Below, piece by piece: positions 1 through 11,442 of a DNA stretch of 64,000 bases. The translations under genes were made by a program, and so were the position numbers. The stretch's first letter is position 1, and each line of letters starts with the position of its first letter. The notes under the pieces were generated by a model. That model saw nothing but the letters and a program-made list of their open reading frames with translations. It was not told where the DNA came from and ran no database searches. This stretch comes from Rutidosis leptorrhynchoides. Lineage: Eukaryota; Streptophyta; Magnoliopsida; Asterales; Asteraceae. The DNA lies in assembly GCF_046630445.1 (NCBI RefSeq), contig NC_092334.1, forward strand, positions 188,548,501 to 188,612,500. The letters run 5' to 3'.

Positions 1-467
1 TCAAATTTTGAATAATCTAGGGTTTGTGTTCTTGAGCAAATTTGGGGCTTTTTGATATAAACAGGTTATGGCCGATTTTTGTCATGAATTGTTGCTAAAT
101 TAAGTAGTGTAACATGTTTAGGTAGTTAAATGATCCAAACTTTGAGCCTAAACATGATTTTGAGAATTAAAGTGGACTTTTTCAAGTCTAAAATTCATGA
201 ACTTGATTTTTGAAAGATAATGCCATTTGAGACTTGTTTAATTGCTAGTAATGATTATTTTGACATGTTATTTGAGTTGAATGTTTATGAACTTGGCGAA
301 CATTTTCGTATATGCTTATTTGAAAAAGTGTAGATTTGATGAAAATATGAAAATGAGCTTAAGTTCGATATAAATTGATAATGTCATTGTAATTATTTTG
401 ATTGATGATTTTGCTGACACTAATGCATATTTGGATGCACAAAAATTGTGTTTGATGTGTTTTGCAG
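1..467 (+). other. Probable intron or leader upstream of the env-like frame
   Basis: AT-rich noncoding sequence ends in a pyrimidine-rich splice acceptor at 467. It is best read as the 3' part of the intron that removes upstream element sequence to express the env-like frame. No other feature is visible. Confidence 0.45.
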
Positions 468-1814
468 AATGAAAGGGGTGAATCTTCATCCCAAGCCCGC
501 AATGCTCCTGCTGAGAATTTGGAACAACAGGAGGTGGATAACTACTACAAGCAGGATGTACCTCATCCAGTCATGACCTTTTCCGATATGCACTTGGAAG
601 AGTTGCACCCGAACCTGAGATTTGACAGACTTTGGATAGATTATCCAAAATATCAACGGGGTTTGCATACTCTTCATTCCAAGGTTGTTGAGGTACCGAG
701 GGTCATAGAATGGGGACCCTTAGAAGCTGTAGAATTGGCCGGGCCAATTAGGGAATTACTTGTACAGAGGTATGGTAATTCTTCTTTTAATGACTGGGTA
801 TGTTTATTCACCATACGTAGACCTGTATATAAAGTATGGTGTGAAGAATTGTTATGTAGTATAGAGTTGAATGATCGGGTAGCTAGTTTAACCGATCGTT
901 CTTTTATTAGATTTTTGTTAGGCGGTTCGATGCGCCACATGTCTTTACTGGACATGGCTCAGGCTTTACGTATATATACGCCTGAGGAGTTAGCGTCTGC
1001 CGATTGTAGAGGATTGATACTAAACGGTAGAAAGATAGATGAGAATTTTGATACACACGGTGTGTGGAGTCAAATGACAAGCCATCACCGTTTCAAAGGG
1101 GGAAATTACTCTTATTTGGATATAGATAGAGCCGAATTAAGAGTGATACATAGGTTTTTAGCTAATTCGATTACACAAAGGGGTAAGAACAAAGAAAAAG
1201 TAAATGAACAGGATTTGTTTTACCATATGTGTATTCGAGACCCACAAAGCGCTGTAAGTATACCATATTGTGTGGGTTATTATTTATCAGCTATGGTTCG
1301 GGGGATGCGACCACATAGCATAATAGGAGGTGGTATTTTTATTACTTTGATTGGTGAATATCTCGGTGTGGATATAAGTCGGGGGGGATTATTACTAGAA
1401 GAGCCGGAACCCCGCGATACTATAGGTTTAAATGTATACCATGGTGCGAAAGTTTTGAAGAGGCGAAATAACGCCGCAGTACGATACCATGGTAGACATC
1501 CACAGGTGGAGAGAAACCAGCAGCAAGGTAATGTAGGAGGGGGGAATGAGATGCAAGAAATGCATAGGTTTATAGCTTCTCAGGAATACGAAAATGCTAG
1601 ACAGAGAGCATTTGAAGATTGGCAAGTTCATCAGAACCAAATCATAGCTCATTGCCAACATATAGGTAGAAACTATATTCCTACACCGAAACCCATCTTC
1701 CCTCCTTGGTCTATAGAGATGCAGCCACCATATCCTACGTATGACCCTGCCGAAGCATTCTATAGCACTTATGGTTATGCCTGGAACCCCTATTGGTACC
1801 AATATCATCCTTAG
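468..1814 (+). CDS. Athila env-like / ORF-1-type protein of LTR element
   Basis: An open frame of about 448 codons runs to a stop at 1812-1814. It has no good ATG at its start: it opens just after a textbook splice acceptor (tttgcag, ending at 467). The first exon is therefore probably further upstream, outside the window. Athila elements are known to place an env-like gene between pol and a long 3' noncoding region and to express it by splicing, which fits this position. The middle of the protein (roughly residues 130-310) resembles the plant 'Athila ORF-1/putative plant transposon protein' domain. The C-terminus is rich in Pro, Tyr and Gln. I see no signal peptide or convincing membrane span. 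The family assignment is from memory of such proteins, not a search. Confidence 0.6.
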   Translation, partial: NERGESSSQARNAPAENLEQQEVDNYYKQDVPHPVMTFSDMHLEELHPNLRFDRLWIDYPKYQRGLHTLHSKVVEVPRVIEWGPLEAVELAGPIRELLVQRYGNSSFNDWVCLFTIRRPVYKVWCEELLCSIELNDRVASLTDRSFIRFLLGGSMRHMSLLDMAQALRIYTPEELASADCRGLILNGRKIDENFDTHGVWSQMTSHHRFKGGNYSYLDIDRAELRVIHRFLANSITQRGKNKEKVNEQDLFYHMCIRDPQSAVSIPYCVGYYLSAMVRGMRPHSIIGGGIFITLIGEYLGVDISRGGLLLEEPEPRDTIGLNVYHGAKVLKRRNNAAVRYHGRHPQVERNQQQGNVGGGNEMQEMHRFIASQEYENARQRAFEDWQVHQNQIIAHCQHIGRNYIPTPKPIFPPWSIEMQPPYPTYDPAEAFYSTYGYAWNPYWYQYHP

Positions 1815-3883
1815 ATTACTTATTATTTTTTTTTATTTTGTAATTTGTAATTATTGATACGTTTAATACTTTTGTTAATATTGTAATCATTTTTATAATT
1901 ATCTAACTTTTATTCTTAGATTTTAATAATTTTTGAATGTGGGGTAATATACCAAACTTCAAAAATATGTATATATGTTTGCAGTTTATCTTATGTACAC
2001 AACAGGGTAAAACAACGCATTTTCAAAGACTGGCATTAAGTTCAGCAAAAGCAACTAATTTTGACGACAAGATGCAAAATATATGTGAAATAACAACAAG
2101 ACGGAATGAACAAATGATGTGCACCATTTATCATTCAGCAAACAAAAGCCAATATATTTGGAAACTTTGGTAAAAATTTAATCATTTTCACACAAATCAC
2201 CCTCAATAATTTAAATTGTTACTAATTTCTTGCAAATGAGGGCATTGCAAGATCTTAAGTGTGGGAAGGGGTTAAATTCTTTCGGATTTTAAAAATTTTT
2301 ACTTTATACACTTGGTTACCATTAAAAATACTAGTAAAGCAGTAGTTGTATTAGAATCTAGTACTCTCTGATAATAAAGAACAGCCCTAGTCTTATATAC
2401 TGACTACCCAATTCTAGTAAAATTTTTCAATTAAATGAATTCAAATCATGTTTATACATATTTATGAACGATAAAACTAGGTTTTAACACCGAAATTATT
2501 GTTACCTCGGAAAGGACATAAATTGAGAAACAAACTAAAATGTTAAAATTCATTTAAAATGGAATAGAGGACGATAAAAAGGAAAATAAAGGCCAAGTGT
2601 GGGAAAATTTACCAAGTTATTTTAAACATATGTCACATATATCTGTAACAAATAACTGAAAATACTTTTGCTTTGAACTAAACTAAACTGTTTTACCCAA
2701 TGAAAGAAAAGAAGAGATGGATCTACACGATGAATCAATTCCATCATTAAAAGGAAGTAAAGTCTTCCGAAAAAGACACGCGCTTCTTGATTTAGGTCAT
2801 GAAGTTGTCGTCCAGACCAGCTGTAGGTTGACGAAAAATCTAGAAAAGTCATCACTAAAATCAGCAGGAAATCCACGGACCTCAGCATAAAACAGGGTCG
2901 CCATGTGGTCAGATTTATCCTAACCATGAGAAGGATTTATCTCGTACAATGGGGGGCACCATGCAAATTAGCTGGATAAGACTAATGAATCAGATCCCCA
3001 GAAAGGATAATCTCCTTAAAGATTAAAAATCAGCTTTTAAGACTGATATTACTCAATCCTAGAGATTGATCTTAAAGATTGAGAATTCAAACTCATGGAA
3101 TTCAATGATATCTAAACTCGAGCTTGAACGAGAAAATATTTTGATCAAAATTATAAACCGATTTGTTTTCTGAAAACCCTATTTTCAATGCGTTCATTAC
3201 CATTGAACGTAAAATCCTAGGAATTCACCTGGAATTCATTAGGTCACCTGAACTAAATCGGGTGTCAACCGTAAGAACGGTGGTTGCATAGCATGGTCAA
3301 AGACAGGACCTTGTGCCATACCGAAAAATTATAAGGGTGAGCTTTACTATTGCTCCTACCAAGGATAGTAATTGCGTCTGACACGTTATAGACCATAACT
3401 AAAAGCATGTCAGGGGACATTGCCTTAACAGTTGCTTGTTCAACGCTTTCCTTTCAACCGGATGGTAGTTTACCGAAAGGTAATATACGGGACAAGTAAA
3501 CTGGACGTGTTGCTTTCCTAATACAAGGTTAGCAAGTGGGTGACACAAAACCGCAAGTTTTGAGCTAAAATTTTCAAATCTGAAACCCACCAAACCCACA
3601 AAAATATTTTGCAAACACCGGAAAAGGGTTATCCCGGAAAACTTATCTAGGGTAAAAACTAGATTTAATTTTCAAAAGATCAAATGTTTTCATAAAGATC
3701 CAATTTCCTTAATGGATCTAAATTTTTATAGTCATGTGGGACTGTAAACCATATCGTTACTACCATTGTTTATACCGCCATATAGAAATCACTGATGTAC
3801 AAAGTGTGAAGAATAAAGAAGTGATTCTAGTATTTCAAGACGATATTGCTTGAGGACAAGCAACGCTCAAGTGTGGGAATATT
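1815..3883 (+). other. Athila-type 3' noncoding tail and polypurine tract
   Basis: About 2 kb lies between the env-like frame and the 3' LTR. It has no supported gene on either strand. Its last part (about 2200-3883) is a diverged reverse-complement copy of 48247-50200, the same region of the other Athila-like element. A purine-rich tract (AAGTGTGGGAATAT, about 3869-3882) lies against the LTR and is the likely plus-strand primer. Confidence 0.6.
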
Positions 3884-5868
3884 TGATAATGCTAAAAACG
3901 AACATATATTTCATAGCATTATTCCTCAAGAAAGACAAGCTTTTAGTTGCAATTGTTCTATTTACAAGTGATATTCGCTTAGATAATAAAAGGTGAAGAC
4001 AAAAGACAGATTCGACGAATTGAAGACGCAAATGACCAAAAAGCTCAAAAGAACAAAAGACAATCAAAGAGGTTCCAATTATTGATAAGAAACGTCTCGA
4101 AATTACAAGAGTACAAGATTCAAAACGCAAAATACAAAATATAAAATTGTACGAAAGGACGTTCGAAAATCCGGAACCGGGACCAGAGTCAACTCTCAAC
4201 GCTCGACGCAACGGACTAAAAATTACAAGTCTACTATGCACAAGAATATAATATAATATATAAATAATTATATTAATTATTTATATTTTATATTTATATA
4301 TATAATCCGTCGGCAAGAAAGACTCCAAAAGATGTGAGCTGTAATTTCAATCTCTGCGACTCGCGGAGTTTGAAGGCCAAAAGGGCCGCGAGTCGCGGAG
4401 CCCCAATTTCAGAAACTTCCTATAAAAGCAAACGAATTCTGATCGAAAAAACCACCAAAAATATCCATCTCTCTATCTATATCGTATATATTTATATTTA
4501 TATTTTAATTTTAATTTTAATTATAATTCTAATAATAAGGGTATGTTAGCGAATGTTGTAAGGGTGTAAGTCGAAATTCTGTCCGTGTAACGCTACGCTA
4601 TTTTTAATCATTGTAAGTTATGTTCAACCTTTTTACATTAATGTCTCGTAGTTAAGTTATTATTATGCTTATTTAAAACGAAGTAATCATGATGTTGGGC
4701 TAATTACTAAAATTGGGTAATTGGGCTTTGTACCATAATTGGGGTTTGGACAAAAGAACGACACTTGTGGAAATTAGACTATGGGCTATTAATGGGCTTT
4801 ATATTTGTTTAACTAAATGAAAGTTTGTTAATGTTAATATAAAGATTTACAATTGGGCGTCCCTATAAATTACCATATACACTCAATCGGACACGATGGG
4901 CGGGGTATTTATATGTACGAATAATCGTTCATTTAACCGGACACGGGAATGGATTAATAGCCACTAGAATAATTAAAACAGGGGTGAAATTACATTCAAG
5001 GGTAATTGGTGTAATTGTTAACAAAGTAGTAAAACCTTGGTTTACACGCAGTCGATAACCTGGTGTATTCATTAAACAAAGTATTAAAACCTTGTTACAA
5101 TTCGAATCCCCAATTAGTTGAAATATTTAACTTCGGGTATAAGAATAATTTGATGAGGACACTCGCACTTTATATTTATGACTGATGGACTGTTATGGAC
5201 AAAAACCAGACAGACAGATTAAATAATCCAGGACAAAGGACAATTAACCCATGGGTATAAAACTAAAATCAACACATCAAACATCATGATTACGGAAGTT
5301 TAAATAAGCATAATTCTTTTATTTCATATTTAATTTCCTTTATTTTATATTTAATTGCACTTCTAATTATCGAACTTTTATTTATTGTTATTTAATCGCA
5401 CTTTTAATTATCGTACTTTTTAATTATCGCAATTTTATTTTATCGCACTTTTATTATTCGCAATTTCATTATCGTTATTTACTTTACGCTTTAAATTAAG
5501 TCTTTTATTTATTTAATATTTTACATTAGGTTTTAACTGCGACTAAAGTCTTAAAATCGACAAACCGGTCATTAAACGGTAAAAACCCCCCTTTATAATA
5601 ATAATATTACTTATATATATATTTGTATTTTTATAAAAGTAAACTAATATAGCGTTGAGCTTTGTTTAAAGATTTCCCTGTGGAACGAACCGGACTTACT
5701 AAAAACTACACTACTGTACGATTAGGTACACTGCCTATAAGTGTTGTAGCAAGGTTTAAGTATATCCATTCTATAAATAAATAAATATCTTGTGTAAAAT
5801 TGTATCGTATTTAATAGTATTTCCTTGTAAAAATTAATAGTATTTTATACCCCTCTGCTTTGACATCA
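3884..5868 (+). repeat. 3' LTR of the Athila-type element
   Basis: It begins TGATAATGC and ends TGACATCA, giving TG...CA termini. It is homologous along its length to the LTRs at 46346-48246 and 52329-54267 (reverse orientation) and to the solo LTR at 56780-58612. It contains the GC-rich near-palindrome CTCTGCGACTCGCGGAG at about 4352-4368 and a related copy at about 4385-4401. Length is about 1985 bp. Confidence 0.8.
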
Positions 5869-7914
5869 ACAGTTTCTGCCTCTTGTGGACCCACGCAACG
5901 TAACAACGGACCCAAGAATGACTTCTTGTATAATACACCGTCATGTACAACATACATAGGAGCCTTCATGCGGATTTTCTTAGCCGTTACGCTGTCAGAA
6001 GGTAACGTTCCGTCTTTTAGATAGTTGACGATTGGGTTCATCCAAGTGTTTACCTCCTCGACTGGTGCCGCCACCTGTCAAGCATCACGGCGCAATTGTT
6101 ATGAAATTTATTTTATCAAACAAGCGGTGTAGGTTTTATAAGCGTGACGGCTTGATACCTGTACCACATCGGTGGAGTTTTGGTTAATGACCTCCACCCA
6201 TACGTCCTTAGCGAATTGGTTGAACGTCAGCGAAGCGAGCTTGCTGAGGGCATCAGCCTTTTTGTTCATTGAACGCGGCACGTGTGTGATTGAAAAATAA
6301 TCGAACTTGTTGGCTAATTCTTCCGCCAGTTTCAAATATTTTTGCATTGCAGGGTCTCTGGCTTCGAATGTTCTGTTCAACTGATTTGCCACCAGTTGTG
6401 AATCAACCGCCACTTTCAGTGCCGTAATGCCCATCTTTTCAGTGATACGTAACCCGGAGAGCAACGCTTCATACTCCGCTTCATTATTGGAAACATAGAA
6501 AGCGAAGCGCAAAGCGTAGGTGTGTTCTTCTCCGGTAGGACTTGTAAGTATCAAGCCAGCACCGGCCCCATCTGAGCTTGACGCTCCGTCAGTGTGAAGC
6601 TCCCACGTGACATTTTGGGGTGCTGTTTCGTTTGCAGCTGTTGGTGTTTTAGAATTAATGAATTCTACCATGAAATCGGCCATGATTTGCCCTTTGATAG
6701 CGTTACGCGGCGCGTAGCTAATTTCATGCTCCCCAAGTTCGATTGCCCATTTTGCCATTCGGTCGGAGATCTTCGGCTTACTTCAAACCTGTCACGAAGA
6801 AGTTAGTAACGTTCTTTGCTGTACAAGTGTCTCAAAAATGTTGTACCTACTTGATGGGCGTATCTGTTAGCACCAAGATGTGGTGCGCTTGAAAGTATCG
6901 CCTCAGCCTCCTCGCGGTATGAACTAATGCGTAAACCAGTTTCTCGACTGGGTTATAATTGACCTCACCGTGCTGCAAAACCTTGCTGACAAAGTATACC
7001 AGCATCTGGGTTCCGTCGCGTTCCGCCACTAGTACCGAGCTGATTGCTTCAGCTCCCACTGCTAAGTAAACAGTTAAAGTTTCTCCTAAAATTTTTGAAA
7101 CGTCAGTAAACAAGCAAGTAGTGTTAGTCATGATGTTGGAACGAACACTTTACCCGGTACCGGAGCTGTTAACGTAGGTAGGGTTTTGATGAATGCCTTC
7201 ATCTCTTGGAACGCGTTTTCTGCTTCCGGCGTCCAGACGAAGCTTTTGCCCATGGATGCCTTTAACACATGAAAGAAAGGTAGAGAACGCTCTGTGGCCT
7301 TCGACAAGAACCTAGACAGTGCCGCCAACTTCCCATTTAAGCTTTGCACCTCTTTTTTTGTTCGCGGTGATACCATCTCATCCACGGCTTGAATTTTTTT
7401 CGGATTTGCTCTGATACCGCGTGGCTTCACGACATGACCAAGAAAGCTACCCTCCTCGAAGCCGAAACTGCATTTCTCGGTTGAGTTTCATATTGATTTT
7501 AGTTAAGGAGTCGAACGTTTCTTGGATATCTTTAAGGAGAGATGGTTCCGTATGGATTTTGATTACGACATCATCAACGTAAGCTTTGACGTTACGTCCT
7601 ATCTGGTTCTTGAAGGCAGTGTCTATCACCCGTTGATACGTTGCTCCAGCGTTCTTTAGTCCAAACGGCATCTTAGTGTAGCAAAAAATGCCGTGATCAG
7701 TGTGAAATGCCGTCTTATCCTCATCTCCTTCCGCCATTTGAATCTGATGATACCCTTTGTACGCGTCAAGGAAGCATTTAAAGCAGTACCCGGCAAGTGA
7801 TTCGACCTTCCAGTCAATCTCCGGTAGCGGATAGTTATCCTTTGGGCACGCCCTGTTTATATCTTTGAAATCAACGCACATGCGCCATGCCCCGTTGGCT
7901 TTCTTGACTAGCAC
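5869..7914 (-). pseudogene. Reverse transcriptase, two RNase H domains and integrase start of Tat-type element
   Basis: Reverse transcriptase is shown by FKDINRACPKDNYPLP and the active-site box YVDDVVIK (about 7450-7910). The RT-linked RNase H follows (about 6850-7430). Next comes a second RNase H of cellular type (about 6250-6650), with HTDGASS and NNEAEYEAL. The N-terminal part of integrase (GVLYKKSFLGPLLRCVG) runs up to the Athila LTR at 5868. The region is broken in several places. Confidence 0.75.
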
Positions 7915-7926
7915 CGGGTTGGCTAC

Positions 7927-10384
7927 CTAAGTTTGGTAACGAACTTCTCTCAATATGTTGGCGTCAACAAGCTTCTCTACCTCGCTACGGAGGAATGTGC
8001 TTGATTCTGGTGCCATTCCTCTCTTTTTCTGTCGTACCGGCGTTATGTTTGGGTTTGCGTTTAAATGGTGTTCCACCACCTCCCTTGGAACTCCTATCAT
8101 GTCTGACTCTTGCCAAGCGAAAACATCGGCGTTGTTGGACAGCAAATCGCATAGAGCACTCTTAGTTTCCTCCGAAAGGGTGCTACCGATTTTAATGACT
8201 TTCTCGGGAAACGTATGATTGATCACGACACCCCCTTCGCGATTAACAGGTGCCAAATGCACAACCGGTTGACTGATATCAGCGCAGACTTGAGCGCGAT
8301 CTGAAAACAAAGTTGCTACGCCTGCCCTTGTGGGGAACTTCAGCATACCTTGAACTGTTGAAGGTATTGCGCCCAACTCCTGGAGCGCTGTCCGTCCCAA
8401 AATCACATTGTACTTGGATTGGCTACGAACCACTACAAATGTTAACTGCACGGTGCGGGAACGGTAATCATCTCCTAATGTCACGTCGATAGTAACACGC
8501 CCTAAGGGCCAAGTCGTTTCACCTGTGAATCCCGCAACGGGGTGCAACGGGGGTTTAACCTTGTCCCTCACGTCCTGTGGCAACTGCAAAAAGCAATGTT
8601 CATAAATGACATCCACAGCGCTACCCGTATCAATATAAATACGTGATACCCGGCAACGTCCGATTGTTACAGTGATCGTTAACGGTAGGTCCGTTGGGCA
8701 GATCTTCCAAAATGCCAGGAATGTGATAGGCGCGCATTCCCAATTTTCAAGCGCTTCGGCCTTCCTTACGTGACCCGAGTGCCACATCTGAATCATGTGA
8801 ATGTGCTTTTCCGGCGCTTTGTCTTTTCCTTTCTGCCACGCGAACCTCTTGGTCGCGGATCCTCCTTTGCTCGAAGGTTTTAAATGGTTAAACTCACCTA
8901 ACTTTAGCCTCTCAATTATGACCTTTTTTAGTTCACGACAATCGTCAACGTCATGCCCCTTATCTCCGTGAAAGATACAGTATTGCGTTTCGTCTACCGC
9001 GAAGCGTGGTTTCATAGGCTTGGGTGGCGGGAAGTCTCTGCTAATCTCCTCCGTTGCCAAAATTTCTTTTGGCGTTTTAGATAGTGACCTTATTAAGCTT
9101 TCCTCCTCAGGTGATAGCCTTTTAGACCCGTAACGTTCGTACGGGCGGCAATTATGGCGGTTTCCAGACTTATGATTGGAACGTCCGTAGCCACCACCGC
9201 TACTTCCGCCACTACCCCTATGACTGCTACTTGCGTGACCCTTACCGTTTCCTTTGTCATCTCTATCGTTGCGGTCCGTTGTTTTGTATTCACCGACGGC
9301 GGCGTCAGCGAACTCCTCTGACCGCACGTAGTCTCTCACCATCCTTACCGCTTCAACAAATGTTTTTAGCAACTTCCGTCGCATCGCCTTTACCAGAGAC
9401 AAATGTCTTACTTGGCAGATCACCATGATGTACGCGGAAATTTGCTGCGACTCCGGAAAGTCCGGGATTTTTTCACATTCCGCTGTGAAGCGGGAAGTAA
9501 AACTCATCAAAGACTCGCGTGACCTTATCTTGATGCTATGCGCGTCCAAATGGGTCAATTCTGTACGTTTAAAATTCTGGAAGCGTTGCACGAACTTGGT
9601 TCTAAGGTCCGTGAAGCTGGTAATACTCAACGCGGGCAACTTGGCAAACCACTCACGCGAGGCGGACTGAAGCTGTCCCGGGAACATGTGGCATGCCGTA
9701 GGGTTATCCCAGTGTTGCATCTTGACAGCGTGCTCAAACTGCTGCAGAAAGTCCTCCGGATCCGAGCTACCATCATACATCCCTAGCGTGAGGGGGTAGT
9801 AAGGACGGCAGGCAGCTGATGGGTAGCTATTTCCTTGGTAAACTTCTCTGACCTTGCGGAAATTTCGAACGAATGTTTAACGTTGTCCCCCATCATAGCA
9901 TACCAGTTATTCAACATATTGTCCGCCACGCCAGGCTGCTCGACCTGAGCACTCATAGATTCCGGTGCGGCAAGGATCAAATTATCAATCAGATCCTTGC
10001 GTGCCTCCTCCCTAGTTTTGTCAGAACTCTTACCGGTCACCGACATCGAACGTGTTGAGATACGGGGTTGTGCCTTCGACATACCGGTAGGCCTTTCGGC
10101 GCCTTTGGGCATGAGTGAGGGTAAAACGAATCCTCCCTTTGCCAAAAAGCGTATAGCTTCCTCGCCGTTAATGGGTTTGAGCTGGTGTACGTTTTCCTCT
10201 TGAGTTTTCGTCTCTTTAGAGTCACGTTGATCAGCTTCCTTCTCGTCGTCATCAAACTGCAAACGGGTACCCTTGATGGAATCATTTGGAGTTTCGTAAG
10301 TGCTATCGTCATTAGGTTTGAAAGGGTCATATGGTTCTTTGCCATTGTTAGTAGCGGATTGTGGGTTGGAACCTTCTGTCATCT
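7927..10384 (-). pseudogene. gag and aspartic protease region of Tat-type element
   Basis: The likely gag start is the ATG at 10384 (MTEGSNPQ). Downstream, the retrotransposon gag domain is clear (MYDGSSDPEDFLQQFEHAV and following). It is followed by a Gly/Ser/Arg-rich linker, a His/Cys-containing segment (YCIFHGDKGHDVDDC), and a protease core with YIDTGSAVDVIY. The region continues towards reverse transcriptase. It is broken and treated as a fossil. Confidence 0.75.
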
Positions 10385-10410
10385 TGCTATGAGAGCGTTG
10401 ATTAGTCGGG

Positions 10411-10427
10411 TCCCACGGATGGCGCCA
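10411..10427 (-). other. Primer binding site of Tat-type element
   Basis: On the - strand the sequence TGGCGCCATCCGTGGGA lies two bases inside the LTR end. It has the TGGCGCC start common to Tat/Ogre-type primer sites. I cannot name the primer tRNA with confidence. Confidence 0.65.
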
Positions 10428-10429
10428 AA

Positions 10430-11045
10430 TGATCAAACCAAAATTGTTCGGTCTGAGTGCAAGTGAATTAAAAAGGAAGTTTAACCTTTGGAAGGGGTTC
10501 CTTCGGTTAAATGGGAGATGGATGTGGTGATGTTGTTTGTCTTTTTCCGAGCCTCCAAGGTAAGCTATGGAATGTTAGTGTGTGAAATGGTCAGTTGATC
10601 GATTGGCCATTGAATGAGGCCAAAGGATGCTATTTATAGATAATAAAATGACGGTTATGCATGATAGCCATTATAATAGCACCCACGACTTGTAACTGCC
10701 ACTAGAACCTCCTAATCAAGCCTACAACCTATTCCACGTTCCTGAAATGTAGGGATGTTGTCCAACTCAGCAATACCAAGTCAACCTTGACAGTCCATCA
10801 CGTGACCCATGGCGTGACGGTAGATTGAGCATGAGTTGAACGTTTACTGGATATTGCGTGTGTTACACGTGATACAACATTAGGTTCCCGACAGGTTCAT
10901 GTGCTAGACGTCATGCGTTGAACGTGACGTCACCCATGGCGTGACGTACGTCATTAGCTGCAGTTATGTGACCTTAATATTGATTAACATAGAATGATCA
11001 ATCTGCCCTTCTGTGATTCAAACTAACGAAGATGAGTTAACATCA
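10430..11045 (-). repeat. 5' LTR of Tat-type element
   Basis: The inner end is fixed by the primer site: on the + strand the LTR begins TGATCAAACC at 10430. The outer end is a guess based on the matching terminal GTTAACATCA at 11036-11045, because the partner LTR is not in the window. A TATA box (CTATAAATAG on the - strand, 10630-10639) points into the element. The upstream part, about 10799-10953, is packed with ACGT-core motifs. Confidence 0.55.
10799..10953. promoter_or_regulatory. Cluster of ACGT-core (bZIP/bHLH-type) motifs in LTR U3
   Basis: Within 155 bp there are two G-boxes (CACGTG at 10800-10805 and 10866-10871), GACGTCAT (10907-10914), the palindrome TGACGTCA (10925-10932) and the longer palindrome TGACGTACGTCA (10942-10953). 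A short block, CCCATGGCGTGACG, occurs twice (near 10806 and 10934). Such cores are known plant bZIP and bHLH binding sites. Their position upstream of the LTR TATA box suggests an LTR enhancer. They also lie about 340-500 bp before the carrier gene's TATA box. Confidence 0.5.
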
Positions 11046-11442
11046 GTTAATTCTCAGGGTCACTATAAAATAAAATCAAATGTAAACGATGAACATATAT
11101 AATTACCATGTAAAAATAGAACTTTAGGGTACAAAGTGAAATAATAGTAAATTTTTGGACGGGACGATTGATTGATTGAAGTAATTAAGTCTTGTTAAAA
11201 AATTGTCCCCCATGGCCCACACCAACACGTGCGTTCATCCTATAAGTCTGATCCATCATTTTTTCTTTTTTAATTACTTTACTTTATCCTTCTTTATATA
11301 AAAACAATAATCTCTCTCATAAAAATCAGATCGCCAGAGCTTAACTCACGACGGCGAATCCACCAGAATTTAATTAGGGTTCCGGCAAACTTCCATTTCA
11401 TTTTATTGCGTGTGTTCACAATTACACTAATTAATTCAATAT
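11046..11442 (+). promoter_or_regulatory. Promoter and 5' UTR of the mitochondrial carrier gene
   Basis: A TATA box (TTTATATAAAAA, about 11293-11304) lies about 140 bp before the start codon, placing transcription start near 11325-11340. The leader carries CT-rich sequence and a telo-box-like TTAGGGTT (about 11374-11381), common in plant leaders. The unique promoter DNA between the LTR end and the TATA box is only about 250 bp. Confidence 0.6.

Larger units (their letters stand above)
1..5868 (+). mobile_element. Athila-type Ty3/gypsy LTR element, 3' part
   Basis: This is the 3' end of an Athila-type element; its 5' part lies left of the window. In order it shows an env-like/ORF-1 reading frame (468-1814), a noncoding tail of about 2 kb, a polypurine tract and a 3' LTR. 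The tail and LTR are recognisably the same family, in reverse orientation, as the complete element at 46346-54267, whose primer site matches tRNA-Asp as in Athila. The LTR ends at 5868 directly against integrase-coding sequence of a Tat-type element, so this is an insertion into that older element. The target duplication cannot be tested because the 5' end is outside. The visible part is not obviously broken. Confidence 0.75.
5869..11045 (-). mobile_element. Tat-lineage Ty3/gypsy element, 5' part
   Basis: From right to left this - strand element shows a 5' LTR, a primer binding site, gag with protease, reverse transcriptase, RNase H, and the start of integrase. The second, cellular-type RNase H with motif HTDGASSSDGAGAG after the ordinary RNase H is typical of the Tat/Ogre/Retand group. 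The left side is cut at 5868 by the Athila-type insertion; the rest of integrase and the 3' LTR must lie beyond the left window edge. The element is a fossil with a handful of breaks, and is the oldest-looking layer in this part of the window. Confidence 0.8.
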
